Shown here in pieces: positions 13,875-21,598 of a stretch of DNA of 37,415 bases (the first letter of the stretch is position 1; every line of letters starts with the position of its first letter). Source of the DNA: a virus; the IMG/VR virus record IMGVR_UViG_3300033149_002163, positions 1 through 37,415 of that record; one strand, written 5' to 3'. The notes under the pieces were generated by a model. That model was not told the DNA's origin and searched no databases. It saw only the letters and a list, made by a program, of their open reading frames with translations. Made by a program: the position numbers and the translations under genes.

Positions 13875-15191
13875 TCATGCTTGTACCTTATGGTAAATGT
13901 CGAATTGATGACTATGGATAACGGTATGGTCCAGCATACCAAGCTTGGGAACGTAGCCGCGCCAGACCACCGCCCGTACGTTCATCGCGTGTATGTTCTT
14001 CAGAGCGTTGGTTGCGGCCATTAAATCCAGATCGTACGCCTTGAACTTGTCCTCGGGGAACTGGTCGATTTCGTCTAGGCCCTCGAATGGCAGCTTAATG
14101 TCCACGGTAACGGACGTACGCGCCATGTGGGATGTATGGCGGGTATCAGCCGGGTCGCCAGTTGCATCGAGCGTATAGGCGCTTATAGTGGGCTTCTCGA
14201 CGCGAGGCGGCCCCCCCATGTATATCGCATCGGTATCGAAGAGGGTTAGGCGTGCCCTCAACTCGGAAACGAACCAATCGAGTATCGTAGGCGGTACGTT
14301 CACTGTTACATACGTCAAGGCCGGGGAGGCCTTGATACTGGCCCCGTCGAACGCCGCATAGGCTACACCAGACCATACGCCCTCCTTCGGCAGCCAATCA
14401 CCAGGCGCCGTTGCGAAGTAGGTAACGCCTGTTTCAATGTCGCCGCCTCCGCTCTCCAATAGCATCGGCTCGGAACTGAGGCCGCCGTTCGCCAGTATCA
14501 CCCAGACCGCATCGGGTAGCGTGCCGCCTGGCTCAGTTACGAGTACGGATAACTGGCACTCCTGGCCGTAGTCTATCGGGGTCTGGGCCACTAGGTTCCC
14601 CAGGACCGGCGCAGGGAACGCCTGCGAGATAGTAATGTCAAGATGGCTCTGAGATTCAATCTCGGGACCTTCGCTCACAAACCGAGCATGATATAATCCA
14701 ACTGGTAGTGCGGGTATTTCTGCATAGTAACATCCGTCGAAACATGGTACTCTCTTGGTCAAATCGAGTATGTTTCCATCAACAAGTACGCCGTCATCGT
14801 CGTACAATCGGCCCCATATATCAATTGATTCAACGGGCAGGTAATCATCATTAAGGACTAGAACTGGAACCTTGAACGGCACCCCATTTCTCACAACGGC
14901 GCCAGATTGGTAAACGTGTTGCACTCCAAGTATGGTACGCAACGATACGACCGTAGTGTACGCCGTAACGATGCTCTCCATGGTGAACGCTACGAAGACC
15001 ATGTACAAGCCATCTGGGAGCGTAGATATATCAAAATCATAATAGAATAATCCATCGCTAGAGCCGAACTTGATTAAGGGGGCCGCGCTCACAATAGCAG
15101 ACAGTGCGCTATTGTAAATAAATACGCTCTCATCAGTGGGATTCGCAAGGTTTCCCCTAGAATTTTGAAAATGAAATGTTAGCCTAACCAC
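13875..15191 (-). CDS. Beta-domain protein with C-terminal tail-terminator-like domain
   Basis: The protein is 438 residues from GTG 15191. Residues 1 to about 290 form several immunoglobulin-like or surface-type strands (LPDGLYMVFVAF, GVPFKVPVLVLNDDYLPVE, LPVGLYHARFV, ECQLSVLVTEPGG). The last 150 residues start with ILDWFVSELRARLTLFDTD, pass through GPPRVEKPTISAY and SVTVDIKLPF and end in a helix and strand, the usual shape of a tail terminator or neck protein (gpU-like). Position just before the tube gene supports this. The start is uncertain: GTG 15191 overlaps the previous stop and has GGGAGTG upstream, whereas ATG 15212 has no binding site. Confidence 0.6.
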   Translation of the reverse strand: MVRLTFHFQNSRGNLANPTDESVFIYNSALSAIVSAAPLIKFGSSDGLFYYDFDISTLPDGLYMVFVAFTMESIVTAYTTVVSLRTILGVQHVYQSGAVVRNGVPFKVPVLVLNDDYLPVESIDIWGRLYDDDGVLVDGNILDLTKRVPCFDGCYYAEIPALPVGLYHARFVSEGPEIESQSHLDITISQAFPAPVLGNLVAQTPIDYGQECQLSVLVTEPGGTLPDAVWVILANGGLSSEPMLLESGGGDIETGVTYFATAPGDWLPKEGVWSGVAYAAFDGASIKASPALTYVTVNVPPTILDWFVSELRARLTLFDTDAIYMGGPPRVEKPTISAYTLDATGDPADTRHTSHMARTSVTVDIKLPFEGLDEIDQFPEDKFKAYDLDLMAATNALKNIHAMNVRAVVWRGYVPKLGMLDHTVIHSHQFDIYHKVQA

Positions 15192-16359
15192 CGCAGAACA
15201 CACTCCCTGCATTGTTTGGTTGCCGGTCGCATAGCTTGTGCCCTGGTACCGCGTACACGTTCCTTGCAAGCGATACCTGCATGGCTTCGCTACCATTCCC
15301 GTACAGGTCCATCTCTACCTTGACCTCGCCGAACAGTTCATCAAAATCGCCCCCAGTTGGCACCGTGATTATGTGGGCTCCGAACGTGTCAATGGTACCG
15401 TACCACCAGGCTTGTAAAACGTCGTTGTCGTCGTACCATCTGATGCCGGATACCCCGCTTATGCCCTCCTGGACTTCTACGAGGTTGAACTGGAAACTGT
15501 AATATCTCAATCCAGCCGGTATCATGTACGGGTCGAGTGCGTCATCGTGCGTAAGCCGCATCGTTCCAGTCGTGGCGTACGTTCCGATGGGGCCGGTTAT
15601 CATCCCCTTTGATAATTTATAATCGTTATACTCTGCGATAACTGTGCCATTGCAAACCCGAGCGCACCGGGTACGTGTTATGAGATGGTCGGTCCAGTCG
15701 GTCGTTTGAGTATGTATTAACTGGTAGCCGCCACCGTCTTCCTCGTCAATGTAAAAGAAAAGCTCGTTATCGTATCGTCGAATCTTCAACCAATAGCTCC
15801 GGGCATCGTAGCCGAGGTAAAGGAAATCACCCACCCAGACGCCACTATGGTTGAAGTATTGCAGTAGCAAGTAATCCTTATTGTTTGTAGAGTACCGCTG
15901 CCAAGCCAGGAGTCCATTTAATGAGGGGCCTGGTCCCTCTTGTACCCACAAGCCAGCGTAAGAACACTTCGTTTTATCCCAACTCAGAATATCTATATGG
16001 ACTTCAATCTCGAACTCAGTGGCATCGCCGCTGCCGGGCTGCCAAAACACCTGTGCATCGGTATCAAAATATTTCCAGCCCTGATCTATGTTCTCAATAA
16101 AGAGTTTCCCCGGCGACGTGATGCCAATATCATAGCTGCCAGCGCCTATGAGTCTCCATGGCGTCCAGAACTTAGTATCAACGTCTGCGCTCGGGGTGCT
16201 GAATCTATCGGCGTACCAGTTTGCAAGTGAGAATCTATTGGCGGGTAAAATGTCAGGCCGTAGACAATCGGTAACAGTCATCACGTTGTAGAACTCGTCG
16301 GTAACGCCCTTCACCCCCGCGTCGAAGGCGGCCGTTGTAGATGATACTTGAAAAGCCAC
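15184..16359 (-). CDS. Concanavalin/laminin-G-like lectin domain protein
   Basis: The protein is 391 residues from GTG 16359, which overlaps the previous stop as TAGTG. The central region (about 100-240) has the strand order of a concanavalin-type jelly roll: EFEIEVHIDILSW, CSYAGLWVQEG, DYLLLQYFN, YWLKIRRYDNELFFYIDEED, then a GYQLIHTQTTDW strand. Such domains bind carbohydrate or decorate virions. A second beta domain follows (TGTMRLTHDDALD, YYSFQFNLVEVQ). It lies between small membrane proteins and tail genes, so it could be a capsid or neck fibre. No enzymatic residues can be assigned. Confidence 0.6.
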   Translation of the reverse strand: MAFQVSSTTAAFDAGVKGVTDEFYNVMTVTDCLRPDILPANRFSLANWYADRFSTPSADVDTKFWTPWRLIGAGSYDIGITSPGKLFIENIDQGWKYFDTDAQVFWQPGSGDATEFEIEVHIDILSWDKTKCSYAGLWVQEGPGPSLNGLLAWQRYSTNNKDYLLLQYFNHSGVWVGDFLYLGYDARSYWLKIRRYDNELFFYIDEEDGGGYQLIHTQTTDWTDHLITRTRCARVCNGTVIAEYNDYKLSKGMITGPIGTYATTGTMRLTHDDALDPYMIPAGLRYYSFQFNLVEVQEGISGVSGIRWYDDNDVLQAWWYGTIDTFGAHIITVPTGGDFDELFGEVKVEMDLYGNGSEAMQVSLARNVYAVPGHKLCDRQPNNAGSVFCGG

Positions 16360-16556
16360 TACTCCACCACCAGCGGTTCATCGTGCCATTCTGCCCCGTC
16401 GTACCAGCGCGCTACCATTGCGCTAGGGTCGATCTGTACGTCAACGGCTCCGAGCCCCTCGCAGTAGAGTACAACCGGCTCGCTCCATTCGTGTACGGCC
16501 TCCACATACGCCTCGGGATTTCCGGGCTGTGGTTGAGGTACGGGTGGAACAATCAC
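16359..16556 (-). CDS. Small acidic hypothetical protein
   Basis: The product is 65 residues from GTG 16556 (TAGTG overlap), with a Pro/Gln-rich start (VPPVPQPQPGNPEAY) and short strands later (PVVLYCEGLGAVDVQI, ARWYDGAEWHD). The W-Y-D-G-x-x-W piece resembles linker strands of tail-fibre proteins. It is joined by overlap to both neighbours and may be an accessory piece of the lectin-like protein that follows. Confidence 0.65.
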   Translation of the reverse strand: MIVPPVPQPQPGNPEAYVEAVHEWSEPVVLYCEGLGAVDVQIDPSAMVARWYDGAEWHDEPLVVE

Positions 16557-16756
16557 TATATCAGCCCCAAGAAGTGCGCTACCGTGGCCGCTACGGCCAA
16601 AACTACTAGAGGGCCGTATATCCGGGGGTCTTTGATGGATACATGGATGTGGAGGCCCTTACCGTTCGTTTTAACGCCTAGCTCTATCTCGTCGCCTTCA
16701 CGGTTCGGGTCCAGGTCAATGCCCTTGCGATACCACCAGCGGGGCCGGTCTTTCAA
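16556..16756 (-). CDS. Small membrane protein with C-terminal TM segment (TTG start)
   Basis: The product is 66 residues from TTG 16756: a charged first part (KDRPRWWYRKGIDLDP), a beta-like middle (GLHIHVSIKD) and a C-terminal hydrophobic segment GPLVVLAVAATVAHFLGLI. GGTGA and four bases precede the TTG, and TTGA overlaps the stop of the gene before it. Two adjacent small proteins with single C-terminal membrane segments suggest a holin or membrane-docking pair, but archaeal virus exit is poorly known and this is inference. Confidence 0.6.
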   Translation of the reverse strand: MKDRPRWWYRKGIDLDPNREGDEIELGVKTNGKGLHIHVSIKDPRIYGPLVVLAVAATVAHFLGLI

Positions 16757-16977
16757 AATATCACCCCGGCGGCTAGGCTTACGATGACGCCGATAGCAAC
16801 GCCCCCCGCGATACCGGCGCCCCATACCATGTTCATGCGGGCTTCAACCCGTCGTATCCGTTCTTCGTGGTCCTTCGAGGTCTGGCATAGGATGTGTATA
16901 TCGGTAGCTACCGTCGCCCACTGTCCCGCGAACTCCTTGAAATTCGCCGGTATCTTAACCACGAAGCCCTCGCTCAT
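16753..16977 (-). CDS. XhlA-like small membrane protein, possible holin component
   Basis: The product is 74 residues: a soluble helical part ending in a short coiled coil (KDHEERIRRVEARMNMV) and a C-terminal membrane segment (GAGIAGGVAIGVIVSLAAGVIF). Coiled coil followed by one C-terminal membrane span is the layout of XhlA-type hemolysin/holin-associated proteins of phages. It overlaps the next membrane-protein gene by four bases. No recognised lysin is present in the genome, so the exit role is only a candidate. Confidence 0.6.
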   Translation of the reverse strand: MSEGFVVKIPANFKEFAGQWATVATDIHILCQTSKDHEERIRRVEARMNMVWGAGIAGGVAIGVIVSLAAGVIF

Positions 16978-16981
16978 CAGT

Positions 16982-17380
16982 TCACCAGTACGGGGGCTGC
17001 GCCTGGCTCGTATTGAATACCGAGTTGTGGCTGCCCATGTCCATTTTCACCGCTGAGGTCGGACCGCGCCCTGTGTAGTTGTTCTCCCAGAACTGTTTAA
17101 ACGCTTTCTCCGAGTTGCGTACAAGCACGTTGCCGCGTTCGGTAGCATCGAGCCCTTCCTGGGCTCCGGTTGGCGATAGCAATACCATCCCTGTAACCCA
17201 GTTCAAAACGATGCCTTTTAACGCGGTTGGTACGGGTGAAACCGGCACGGTCGTAAAGAGCTTCAAGCGGTCGTCTACCTGGCCTTCGACGTACGCGATC
17301 TGCTCGTTGATAGTATCATCGTTCCGCGTACTCGTTAGCTGCATATGGTCCTTGACATCCTGGAGCGTTACATAACTCAT
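16982..17380 (-). CDS. Head-tail connector (adaptor) protein
   Basis: The product is 132 residues beginning MSYVTLQDVKDHMQLTSTRN, then DDTINEQIAYVEGQVDDRL and a helix TALKGIVLNWVTGMVLLSP. A start with 'x-L-x-D-V-K-x-x-L', followed by 'D-D-x-I-x-x-x-I-x-x-A/V-x-x-x-V-D-x-R-L' and two helices, is typical of gp6/gp15-type connector proteins under the portal. GGGGTGA lies six bases before ATG 17380. Position after the capsid gene agrees. Confidence 0.75.
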   Translation of the reverse strand: MSYVTLQDVKDHMQLTSTRNDDTINEQIAYVEGQVDDRLKLFTTVPVSPVPTALKGIVLNWVTGMVLLSPTGAQEGLDATERGNVLVRNSEKAFKQFWENNYTGRGPTSAVKMDMGSHNSVFNTSQAQPPYW

Positions 17381-17403
17381 GCCGGTTCACCCCTGCGTTC
17401 TCT

Positions 17404-17832
17404 CTACCCTGTGCACTTCGCCCGGTGGTTCTCGAACGCCTTGCGCCCTGCGCCGCTGTCCATCTCGTACGGGTCGCCGCCCCTGTGGCGGTTATTGCAC
17501 GCTGCGCAGACCCCTGCCGCGTTCTTATCAGCCACCTCGGCCCCTTCCCCGGCCTCGGCGGCCTTGGCGGGTTCCTCGGGTGCGGGTTCGCTCTCGGTTC
17601 CCGGAGCGGCCATTGCCTCGTCGGGCGTCGGCTCGGGTGGGCTCACGGGTTCCGTCGTCTTCACTCCCTCCGGTGCGGGGGTAGCTGCCGGGCGGGCAAC
17701 AACCCTGAGAGCGCGCGGGGCGCCCTCAAGGACCGAAGGCGGTACATTCACTGTCGCGCCGAGCTTGTGGGTCTTCCCATCGAATACCCACCGGTTCGCG
17801 ATTACCTGGCACTTCACCGTCTTTTCTGTCAT
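17404..17832 (-). CDS. Pro/Ala/Glu-rich protein with C-terminal zinc motif
   Basis: The product is 142 residues. The first 45 form a small beta domain (KCQVIANRWVFDGKTHKLG). Residues 50-105 are a disordered Pro/Glu/Ala linker. The end has CAACNNRH and HRAKC, a possible CCHC or CCHH zinc site. The first part resembles small phage proteins that follow the capsid gene. A GAGAGG motif precedes ATG 17832. A zinc tail on a virion-block protein is uncommon. Function unknown. Confidence 0.65.
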   Translation of the reverse strand: MTEKTVKCQVIANRWVFDGKTHKLGATVNVPPSVLEGAPRALRVVARPAATPAPEGVKTTEPVSPPEPTPDEAMAAPGTESEPAPEEPAKAAEAGEGAEVADKNAAGVCAACNNRHRGGDPYEMDSGAGRKAFENHRAKCTG

Positions 17833-17876
17833 ATGGTTGTCCTCTCTTCGATTCCGGGGTACCTCCCCCGACTAAA

Positions 17877-17913
17877 AGAAAATATAAGGCGGCATCCCCG
17901 GTGATACCGCCTT
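17877..17913 (-). terminator. Terminator after major capsid gene
   Basis: On the minus strand AAGGCGG (17907-17913 complement) pairs with CCGCCTT (17886-17892 complement) and the hairpin is followed by ATATTTTCTTTTA. It starts 34 bases after the capsid stop. Hairpin plus T-rich tail marks transcription termination or processing, which would let capsid mRNA be in excess. Confidence 0.75.
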
Positions 17914-17946
17914 GGGGGAGGAGATTTAAGATGTTTCAGCCTACGC

Positions 17947-18858
17947 TCACAGGGCCGAGAAGGCGTAGATGGCGTCACAGGTTCCCGCCGCGTTGAGCCT
18001 CGGGAAGATGGGGGCACCATCCAGCGAAGCCCTGGCGACCAGATCGCCGTCGGCGTTGTACCAGGAGGCGTTCGAGCCGCCCCTAGGCTCTATGTGGAGG
18101 TCCGTGGCCAGCACGTAGATGAACCAGCCCTTGCCAGGCAGTACGCTCATGTAGCCCTCAGTGGTTGCCAGCGCCGAGCTTTCCCAGATGCCGCCGCCCA
18201 CGCCGAGCATGTCCAGGACCTTGCGCCACTCGTCAATACCGGCACCGCTGCCGAGTATCGAGGCTTCGAGCTGGCCCGCGCTCTCGTAGTTTAGTACGAT
18301 ATTGTACGGGCCGTTGGCCTTCAATGTCTTCATGCCAGCCTTGGCAGCCCTCACGGCTACGATGGCCTGCCCCGCCGTCGCGAAGTCGTACCCGGTGCTG
18401 TCCACCGTGCCCGCCATCTTGAACATGCCGGGCCACTCGTAGTTCGTGCCGTCGGTGGTCCCGCCCACCGTTATGAGCGCGTCCTCTTGTTCCTGGATAG
18501 CCCGCCCGGCCTCGTCATAGACGACGGTCGAGTACGGTATCCCCTGGAACTCGTACGCCTCCAAGTCCTCGCGTGGAATCTTGACGATGGTCTGTATCTT
18601 GGGGAGCTTCCACTCGTGGGGCTTGGTTTCCAGTAGGTTCTCGCCGAGGCGAGCGTACCCATACTGGACTAGCACGTTTGCGATCTCGCCGACCTGGAAC
18701 GTGCGGTACGTGCCCACACCCCGGCCGAGTAGCCTACCCATCACGCCGATGAGCGGGCGGCCTACCAGTTCCATGCGGGCGGATCTGGTGATGTCCTGTG
18801 CGTCTTCCCGTATCCAATCTGCGGGTACGGCGTTTCCCTGTCTTCCTCTTCGTATCAT
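17947..18858 (-). CDS. Major capsid protein, HK97 fold, encapsulin-like
   Basis: The protein is 303 residues. Beginning with a basic segment and helix, it has the E-loop and P-domain character of the HK97 fold: FQVGEIANVLVQYGYA, KIPREDLEAYEFQGIPY, then the spine helix region EQEDALITVGGT followed by GMFK, and later NYESAGQLEASIL, IWESSAL and YVLATDLHIE. The series 'R-E-D-L...A...E-D-x-x-I-x-x-G' is close to the encapsulin-type capsid family. Position after DUF2213 and the decoration protein supports it. Best-placed binding site of the genome: GAGGTGA and four bases before ATG 18858. A terminator follows. Confidence 0.85.
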   Translation of the reverse strand: MIRRGRQGNAVPADWIREDAQDITRSARMELVGRPLIGVMGRLLGRGVGTYRTFQVGEIANVLVQYGYARLGENLLETKPHEWKLPKIQTIVKIPREDLEAYEFQGIPYSTVVYDEAGRAIQEQEDALITVGGTTDGTNYEWPGMFKMAGTVDSTGYDFATAGQAIVAVRAAKAGMKTLKANGPYNIVLNYESAGQLEASILGSGAGIDEWRKVLDMLGVGGGIWESSALATTEGYMSVLPGKGWFIYVLATDLHIEPRGGSNASWYNADGDLVARASLDGAPIFPRLNAAGTCDAIYAFSAL

Positions 18859-18867
18859 GGTATCACC

Positions 18868-19770
18868 TCACTCATAGGGGAATAGCCAGAGGGCTTCCTT
18901 GGAGCCGCTAGCGGTCTTTGGTTCTAGTGCCTTGCCGATGACCTCGAAGTTGTTGGTCAGCACGTTGCTGTCGCTCGTCACGTCGCTGCCGTCGGTGTCC
19001 GTCGGGCTGACGAACAGGACGCGCTCGGCCACCGTTCCGCCATCCTCATCGAAGTAGATGGCGACACCGTTACTGGCTGCGCTGGCGTCGTGGGTCAGTT
19101 TGATGAGCTGGCCGTTGCTGAGCGGCACGTACAGGTCGGTCAATGTGACCGTGTTGTTGATGAGGAAACGGGAACCGGCTATTCCATCCTCATCGAAGTA
19201 GACCTGGAACGACAACGTTGCCGCGCCGTCTAGGTCGTGCATCTTCACGATGTTGCTGTCATCGTCGCCCCACTTGCCCTCTGCATCAGTCGGGGAAACG
19301 AACTCGAAGCCACCGAGTAGTCCCGGTGCCGAGCGGACGTAAACGGCTACGCCGGTCGATGCGGCGTTGTCGTCGTCCTTGACGGTCAGTGTGGTTTCTG
19401 CTGGGTCGTACGCGGCGTACTGCCCGGCTGCGGCTGCCATCAGGAGGCCACCCTCGATAACGGTCTCACCGTCAGCGAGCCATCCCCTTACGGGGTAGTG
19501 TCCGTCGTGATAGACGGGTGCCCAATCATCGGCGGCGTAGAGTGTGTCGCGGTCAGCCGGGGCGAACCCTGACCGGGCATGCTCGTAACCGAGGATGCCA
19601 ATCGCAGGCTCGATGCCAGCGACTACAATATCATCGGGGTGTGTACCGACCTTGACCCTGACGCCAGGGTACATGTGGGTACCAGTCTCGACCTTTCGAT
19701 GTGTTATGTACTGGGGGTCGCCGCCTAGCACACCTTTGCTGTTCTTTATCATCATGGGGATGGTGGACAT
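18868..19770 (-). CDS. Capsid decoration-like protein with inserted repeat domain
   Basis: The protein is 300 residues. Residues 1-125 and 273-300 (NNFEVIGKALEPKTASG) together look like a small DUF2190/decoration-type beta protein. Between them lie three related units of about 45 residues: LTVKDDDNAASTGVAVYV (128-145), GAATLSFQVYFDEDG (182-196) and LTHDASAASNGVAIYFDEDG (225-244), the first and third each followed by FVSPTD. The inserted repeats are acidic and would point outward from a capsid. It lies between DUF2213 and the capsid gene, the usual place for decoration proteins. Confidence 0.7.
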   Translation of the reverse strand: MSTIPMMIKNSKGVLGGDPQYITHRKVETGTHMYPGVRVKVGTHPDDIVVAGIEPAIGILGYEHARSGFAPADRDTLYAADDWAPVYHDGHYPVRGWLADGETVIEGGLLMAAAAGQYAAYDPAETTLTVKDDDNAASTGVAVYVRSAPGLLGGFEFVSPTDAEGKWGDDDSNIVKMHDLDGAATLSFQVYFDEDGIAGSRFLINNTVTLTDLYVPLSNGQLIKLTHDASAASNGVAIYFDEDGGTVAERVLFVSPTDTDGSDVTSDSNVLTNNFEVIGKALEPKTASGSKEALWLFPYE

Positions 19771-21212
19771 TAGGCATTACCTCCAGCAGGGGGGTTCGCG
19801 GGTGGTTCTGCGGGTGCAGGGCGCCAGGGCACCTTGTACTCGTACTCGCCGCGAGGGTTGCCATACGAGGGCCGCGCCTTGAGCACAGGCACGCCGATGG
19901 AGAGGTCTACGACCCCGCCGGCTGGCATCTGTGTGGCGTTGACCTGGCGCCCGACTTCGGCGGGCACCTGGCCCTGGGTTCCCGTGGCGGCGGGGACTTC
20001 CGCTATCGTCCCGCCGGGGAATCCAGGCGACACGGACGCCATCGCCTTGCGAATGGCCGCCGCATCTGCGTTCTCCACCAGTGCCTCGGGCAAGCCGTAT
20101 ATATCTACGGCTTCCTTGCGAAGGTCCACCATCTCGGCGTCCTTCTCGGTCTGGCGTTCTGTCCTCATCGCCTCGATGGCGGTCGCGTTCTCGGCGGCGG
20201 CCTTCTCTGCCGCTTCCGCGCGTGCCCTCAAGGCGTCGAGGTCCTCGGTATTGCCGCCCCCATCACTGGGGGGAGGCGCGACCGGAGGGGCTGTGGGCGG
20301 AGCTACGGGGGGGGCCTGCGGGGCTCCTTCCGTTCCGCCTGTGTTCGGTTCCTCATCTGGCATTCCTGATGCCTCCGTGCCATCCCCCCGTAAAGGGGGC
20401 GGCGTCATTTCCGCGTTCGCGGCCTGGCCTATTCCGCAGATCGGCGGCGGGCAAGCGACCGTTACGGTCCCTGGCCTGGCTATGAATACGTGGAGTGGTA
20501 GTATGTTACGTTCGACGTAGCCGTATTGTACGCCGCCATATTCTCCCGGCTCGGCGTACATCTCGCGGTCAAATCCTAGTGATAGCTCCTTGAACTCCCC
20601 GGCGGCCACCTGTGCGGCTATCGTCGGGTCGGTAATGACAAGCTCGCAACGCACCTTCTTTTTCGCAGCGTCCCATTCGGCGTTGCGGGTGTAGCCGACA
20701 ACGTCATCCATGTGAATCTCGTCCATGGATTCGGGCATGTGTAGGTACATCTGCGTAATGATGGGGAGACCATTACACCACGATACTATCTTCTCAATCT
20801 CGGCGGCTGGCTTGAAAAAGCCTAGGTGTACGCCCTCGGCGGTGATGCTGGCCGGGATAACGTAGTTGCCCCCTTCCCATTTCCCGTTCGTAGCGTTTAC
20901 CTGGTGCCGGTCAAGCTGGCAGCCCTGCATAACCGCGTCGCCCTTCTTGCGCGTGGCCGCCTCGAACTTGATGTACTTGATGTCGTTCTCCTTGAGCCAC
21001 GCCTTAGCCTCGGCGGCAGTCCACTTATCGACGTTGAAGCGTATGGCTTGTACCGCCCAGTCATCGGGGCCGCGCCCCTTCAAGTGTCCCCAGATCGCAC
21101 GGGTGCCGTTCGGTAGGCGTACGCCGTGGACCTTCGCGCTCTTGGATGAACGGAAGCGGTCGAACTTGTCAGGTGATTGCAGGCGGGCGCTGTGCTCGTT
21201 CGGGTACGGCAT
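19770..21212 (-). CDS. DUF2213-like prohead protease/scaffold protein
   Basis: The protein is 480 residues. The first 80 are the phage domain HSARLQSPDKFDRFRSSK...AIRFNVDKWTAAEAKAWLKE, known in front of prohead proteins. Residues 90-260 resemble DUF2213, with GFFKPAAEIEKIVSWCNGLP, HMDDVVGYTRNAEWD, VRCELVITDP and GEFKELSLGFD. A Pro-rich linker (about 295-320) and a coiled coil (325-365) follow, as in protease-scaffold fusions. DUF2213 proteins lie between portal and capsid genes and are thought to act in prohead maturation. I cannot point to catalytic residues. Overlaps both neighbours by one base. Confidence 0.75.
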   Translation of the reverse strand: MPYPNEHSARLQSPDKFDRFRSSKSAKVHGVRLPNGTRAIWGHLKGRGPDDWAVQAIRFNVDKWTAAEAKAWLKENDIKYIKFEAATRKKGDAVMQGCQLDRHQVNATNGKWEGGNYVIPASITAEGVHLGFFKPAAEIEKIVSWCNGLPIITQMYLHMPESMDEIHMDDVVGYTRNAEWDAAKKKVRCELVITDPTIAAQVAAGEFKELSLGFDREMYAEPGEYGGVQYGYVERNILPLHVFIARPGTVTVACPPPICGIGQAANAEMTPPPLRGDGTEASGMPDEEPNTGGTEGAPQAPPVAPPTAPPVAPPPSDGGGNTEDLDALRARAEAAEKAAAENATAIEAMRTERQTEKDAEMVDLRKEAVDIYGLPEALVENADAAAIRKAMASVSPGFPGGTIAEVPAATGTQGQVPAEVGRQVNATQMPAGGVVDLSIGVPVLKARPSYGNPRGEYEYKVPWRPAPAEPPANPPAGGNA

Positions 21213-21598
21213 TACCCCATCACCTTCTTTAGTTCCCTGGCGATGCGCTCAGGTATCGTGGGCAGTACCCATCGAGCCGCTGGTATCAAGTAGGGGCGCG
21301 GGGACACCATGCCGCCGCCTATGGTCGTATGCCCGAACTCGACGTACGCCGCGTAGTTCACGCCTGTACCACCGCCCCCGGCCGCTACCGAAGGCCGACG
21401 GCTTATCGGGTCCCTGGCTACTCGTATTGAACGCCTGAGCGCCCCGGTGCGCTTAGGGGCCGTTACCTTCGCAATCCGTACAACGTCGATGCTGGCACTA
21501 CGCAAGGCGCGGTTTATGGCGCGGTCTGATTCTGCCGCCATCTTGCGCATACGCTTTGCCATCTCGGGGAAGCCTATTACCTTGACCGTGGAGGTCAT
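21212..21598 (-). CDS. HK97 gp10-like neck/tail-completion protein
   Basis: The product is 128 residues. It has an N-terminal strand, a long helix (MAKRMRKMAAESDRAINRAL), then the hallmark segment VTAPKRTGALRRSIRV and YAAYVEFGHTTI...SPRPYLIPA. 'A-P-x-x-T-G-x-L-R-x-S-I' followed by 'Y-A-x-x-V-E-F-G' and 'P-R-P-Y-L-x-P-A' identifies the HK97 gp10-like family, which closes the head or joins the tail. ATG overlaps the portal stop (ATGA). Usually this gene lies after the connector; here it directly follows the portal-MuF gene. Confidence 0.88.
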   Translation of the reverse strand: MTSTVKVIGFPEMAKRMRKMAAESDRAINRALRSASIDVVRIAKVTAPKRTGALRRSIRVARDPISRRPSVAAGGGGTGVNYAAYVEFGHTTIGGGMVSPRPYLIPAARWVLPTIPERIARELKKVMG

